From positions 1 to 8,595 of the forward strand of contig JAGLCH010000259.1 in the NCBI GenBank assembly GCA_023146355.1: a stretch of 8,595 nucleotides of DNA, read 5' to 3'. Positions 6,138 through 8,595 of the stretch are shown here, piece after piece (position 1 is the stretch's first letter; each line of letters opens with the position of its first letter). A program made the translations under genes and the position numbers. The DNA comes from Bacteriovoracaceae bacterium. Lineage in GTDB: Bacteria; Bdellovibrionota; Bacteriovoracia; Bacteriovoracales; Bacteriovoracaceae. Under the pieces are notes generated by a model. It ran no database searches. It was not told the origin of the DNA and saw only the letters and a program-made list of their open reading frames with translations.

Positions 6138-8537
6138 ATGCAAGATAAGAAGGCCAAAGGCGCCAGGCTCCCATTGCTGCCGCTTCGAGACGTCATAATC
6201 TTTCCCCATATGGTTGTTCCTCTCTTCGTTGGAAGAGAAAAGTCAATTGCTGCCCTTGAAGAGGCAGTAGAAAATGACAATGAGTTATTTTTAGTAACTC
6301 AGAAAGACGCCAGCATTTTAAATCCGGAAAGAGAAGACATTTACGAGATCGGTACTGTGGTAAATGTAATCCAAATGCTGAGGCTCCCAGATAATACTGT
6401 AAAAGTATTGATTGAGGGAAAGTATAGAGCACGCATCGATCAATTCGAAGGGTCGAATGAAGGATACTGGTCAACAGTAACTGAGTGTGAGGCCGAAGAT
6501 ATTGATGAAGTACAGCTAGAAGCAGTTATGCGAACCTTAAAAGGTGTATTTGAGCAGTATGTAAAGCTTAACAAGAGAATCCCTCCTGAGCTTCTGATGA
6601 GTATCCAATCCATTACTGATCCATCGAGACTTGCAGATATTGTAGTTGCTCACCTGACTCTTAAGATCGAAGAGAAACAGGAAATCCTTGAGGCAGTTAG
6701 TGTAGAGCAGAGACTTTATAAACTACTTGAGAAGATGCAAGGTGAGATTGAAATCATCAATGTTGAAAAACGCATCAAATCATCTGTAAAAGAGCAGATG
6801 GAAAAGTCACAGAAAGAGTACTACCTGAATGAGCAGATGAATGCGATTCAGAAAGAACTTGGAAAAGATAAGTCTGAGTCGGAAGAACTTGAAGATAAGC
6901 TTGCGGCAAAAAATATGCCTGAAGATGCCAAAGAAAGAATAGAGAAGGAACTTAAGAAACTTAAGGGAATGTCTCCAATGTCTGCGGAGAGTGCTGTTTC
7001 CAGAAACTATATTGACTGGATGTTAAATCTTCCATGGGATGAGTATTCAGAAGACGATAACTCTGTAGACCATGCTCGGCAGGTGCTTGATGATGAGCAC
7101 TATGGACTTAAAGATATTAAAGAAAGAATTGTAGAATACCTCGCTGTTAAGTCACTCGTTGGCGATGAAGGCAAGGGAACAATTCTTTGCCTGGCAGGAC
7201 CTCCTGGAGTTGGTAAGACTTCAATTGGGCAATCTCTCGCTCATTCACTAAATAGAGAATTCGTAAGAATTTCCCTTGGTGGTGTGAAAGATGAGTCTGA
7301 GATTCGTGGACATAGAAGAACCTATGTTGGTGCTATGCCTGGTAAGATTATTCAAGCGCTTAAGAAAGCAGGCAAGAGTAATCCTCTCATTCTTCTTGAT
7401 GAGATTGATAAGATGGGCTCTGATCAAAGAGGTGATCCATCATCAGCAATGCTAGAAGTTTTAGATCCAGAGCAAAACAAGACTTTTACCGATCACTATA
7501 TTGAAGCAGAATATGACCTTTCAAAAGTAATGTTCGTTATGACTGCTAATGATATTTCAAGAATTCCAGGTCCACTTAGAGACCGAATGGAAATTCTTCA
7601 CCTTCCTGGCTACACGCCAGATGAGAAGATGATGATCGGTAAGAAATATCTTGTAAAAAAAGCAGTGAAGTTCAATGGGCTTGTGGATTTTGATCTAAGT
7701 ATTAGCGACAAAGTCCTGATGGAAGTAGTTAAGGGATACACTAAAGAAGCTGGTGTTCGTGGGCTCGAGAGATGCCTGAATACGATTGCTAGAAAGACTG
7801 CGACTAAAGTTGTTGAAGATAAGATTGAAGCTGGTAAGAAGTTCAATATTACCTCGAAAAAGCTTAAGGATCTTCTTGGGCCAAAGAGATTTGATTCAAC
7901 TGATATTGAAACAGAACCTCAGATCGGTCTTGTTAATGGACTTGCCTGGACATCTGTTGGAGGTGAAGTTTTAAATATTGAGGTTGTTACAATGCCAGGG
8001 CATGGCAAGATTCAAATTACTGGTAAGCTAGGTGACGTTATGATGGAGTCTGCTAAAGCGGCACTCAGTTATGTTCGATCAATTAGTGATCAGCTTGGGA
8101 TTGAACCAGTTTGGTATGATGAAAATGATATCCATATCCATGTACCAGATGGAGCGACACCAAAAGATGGGCCTAGTGCAGGTATTACTATGGTTACTGC
8201 GATCACTTCAGCAGTTACAGGTATTCCCATTCTTCAGGATGTTGCGATGACTGGTGAAGTAACCATTAGAGGACGTGTTCTTCCAATTGGTGGGCTTAAA
8301 GAAAAAATGCTAGCAGCAAAACAAGTGGGAGTTAAGACCATCATCATTCCAAAGAAAAATGAGAAGGACTTAATCGAAATTGAAGACCAGATTCAATCTG
8401 GCCTAGATATCCACCCATGTTTTCATGTTGAAGAAGTACTTAAGCTTGCACTTGATCTTGAGAAACCAGAGACTTTTATGAAGATTGTTGGACTCAAAGT
8501 ATTAGATAACGACAGTGATCTAGATATTGCTAATTAA
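6138..8537 (+). CDS. lon: ATP-dependent protease Lon (LonA type)
   Basis: Lon is a cytoplasmic hexameric AAA+ protease that combines unfoldase and serine-lysine peptidase in one chain, degrading damaged and regulatory proteins. At 799 residues it is full length for bacterial LonA. Domains in order: N-terminal substrate-binding domain opening with LPLLPLRDVIIFP (about 11-205), a charged helical coil (about 206-290), the AAA+ module with Walker A GPPGVGKT (354-361), Walker B with D421 and E422 in LLDEIDKM, N471 in TANDIS and arginines R481 and R483 in PLRDRME, and the peptidase domain (about 595-775). The catalytic dyad is S680 in PKDGPSAG and K723 in GGLKEKM. A low-complexity acidic tail (NDSDLDIAN) extends past the peptidase domain. 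The start is supported by AGGAGGT just upstream. It has its own promoter candidate and terminator, so it is probably a single-gene unit although next to clpPX. Confidence 0.98.
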   Translation: MQDKKAKGARLPLLPLRDVIIFPHMVVPLFVGREKSIAALEEAVENDNELFLVTQKDASILNPEREDIYEIGTVVNVIQMLRLPDNTVKVLIEGKYRARIDQFEGSNEGYWSTVTECEAEDIDEVQLEAVMRTLKGVFEQYVKLNKRIPPELLMSIQSITDPSRLADIVVAHLTLKIEEKQEILEAVSVEQRLYKLLEKMQGEIEIINVEKRIKSSVKEQMEKSQKEYYLNEQMNAIQKELGKDKSESEELEDKLAAKNMPEDAKERIEKELKKLKGMSPMSAESAVSRNYIDWMLNLPWDEYSEDDNSVDHARQVLDDEHYGLKDIKERIVEYLAVKSLVGDEGKGTILCLAGPPGVGKTSIGQSLAHSLNREFVRISLGGVKDESEIRGHRRTYVGAMPGKIIQALKKAGKSNPLILLDEIDKMGSDQRGDPSSAMLEVLDPEQNKTFTDHYIEAEYDLSKVMFVMTANDISRIPGPLRDRMEILHLPGYTPDEKMMIGKKYLVKKAVKFNGLVDFDLSISDKVLMEVVKGYTKEAGVRGLERCLNTIARKTATKVVEDKIEAGKKFNITSKKLKDLLGPKRFDSTDIETEPQIGLVNGLAWTSVGGEVLNIEVVTMPGHGKIQITGKLGDVMMESAKAALSYVRSISDQLGIEPVWYDENDIHIHVPDGATPKDGPSAGITMVTAITSAVTGIPILQDVAMTGEVTIRGRVLPIGGLKEKMLAAKQVGVKTIIIPKKNEKDLIEIEDQIQSGLDIHPCFHVEEVLKLALDLEKPETFMKIVGLKVLDNDSDLDIAN

Positions 8538-8562
8538 TTGTTAGTTTAAAAGATACGTTTTG

Positions 8563-8590
8563 AAAGGGATCCATTTGGGTCCCTTTTTTA
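8563..8590 (+). terminator. Intrinsic terminator of lon
   Basis: AAAGGGATCC (8563-8572) pairs with GGGTCCCTTT (8577-8586) over 10 bp with one G-U wobble and the loop ATTT, followed by a T run to 8589. It lies 25 nt after the lon stop codon. Confidence 0.85.
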
Positions 8591-8595
8591 TAGAT

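Noticed and set aside
7786..7974. 62-codon plus-strand frame inside lon
   Set aside because: It is an out-of-frame overlap with the conserved Lon AAA+ to peptidase junction.
1..8595. A mobile element, CRISPR, toxin-antitoxin or defence system
   Set aside because: No transposase, integrase, repeat array or defence domain is visible. The PIN domain here is fused to PhoH, and no separate upstream antitoxin gene like that of mycobacterial phoAT-phoH2 is seen in the 53-nt gap.

Overview
This window reads as an ordinary chromosomal segment from a fairly AT-rich Gram-negative bacterium. A partial outer-membrane-type beta-barrel gene, a PilZ protein, a PIN-PhoH fusion protein and a clpP-clpX-lon cluster together suggest a deltaproteobacterial or Bdellovibrionota-like lineage (Bacteriovorax/Halobacteriovorax type). 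That taxonomic guess is inference from gene content and protein style, not from a marker gene. I see no transposase, integrase, phage gene, CRISPR array, tRNA or rRNA.

Layout. Positions 1-867 (+) hold the 3' part of a probable outer-membrane beta-barrel gene that runs off the left edge. A good sigma70-like promoter candidate lies across its stop codon and leads into a two-gene unit: a PIN-PhoH ATPase/ribonuclease gene (921-2234, TTG start fixed by a strong ribosome binding site) and a PilZ-domain c-di-GMP receptor gene (2237-2794) that begins 2 nt after the phoH stop. Facing them on the minus strand is an unrecognised 98-residue gene (2789-3085). Its stop overlaps the pilZ stop through the palindrome CTATAG. 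A DedA-family membrane protein gene follows, also on the minus strand (3225-3812).

From 3981 rightwards lies the protein quality-control block: clpP (3981-4589) and clpX (4611-5909), 21 nt apart and closed by a clear intrinsic terminator, then lon (6138-8537) with its own leader, a probable promoter and its own terminator. ClpP and ClpX form the ClpXP protease. Lon is the second major ATP-dependent protease. All catalytic and nucleotide-binding motifs are intact in the three. Trigger factor (tig), which commonly precedes clpP in proteobacteria, is not here; the divergent dedA occupies that place.

No clear new multi-gene system is visible. The points most worth a second look are the ClpX loop that normally carries the IGF tripeptide for docking on ClpP, which here reads MGL; the tight phoH-pilZ coupling, which puts an RNA-targeting ATPase and a c-di-GMP sensor in one unit; and the unknown small convergent gene.
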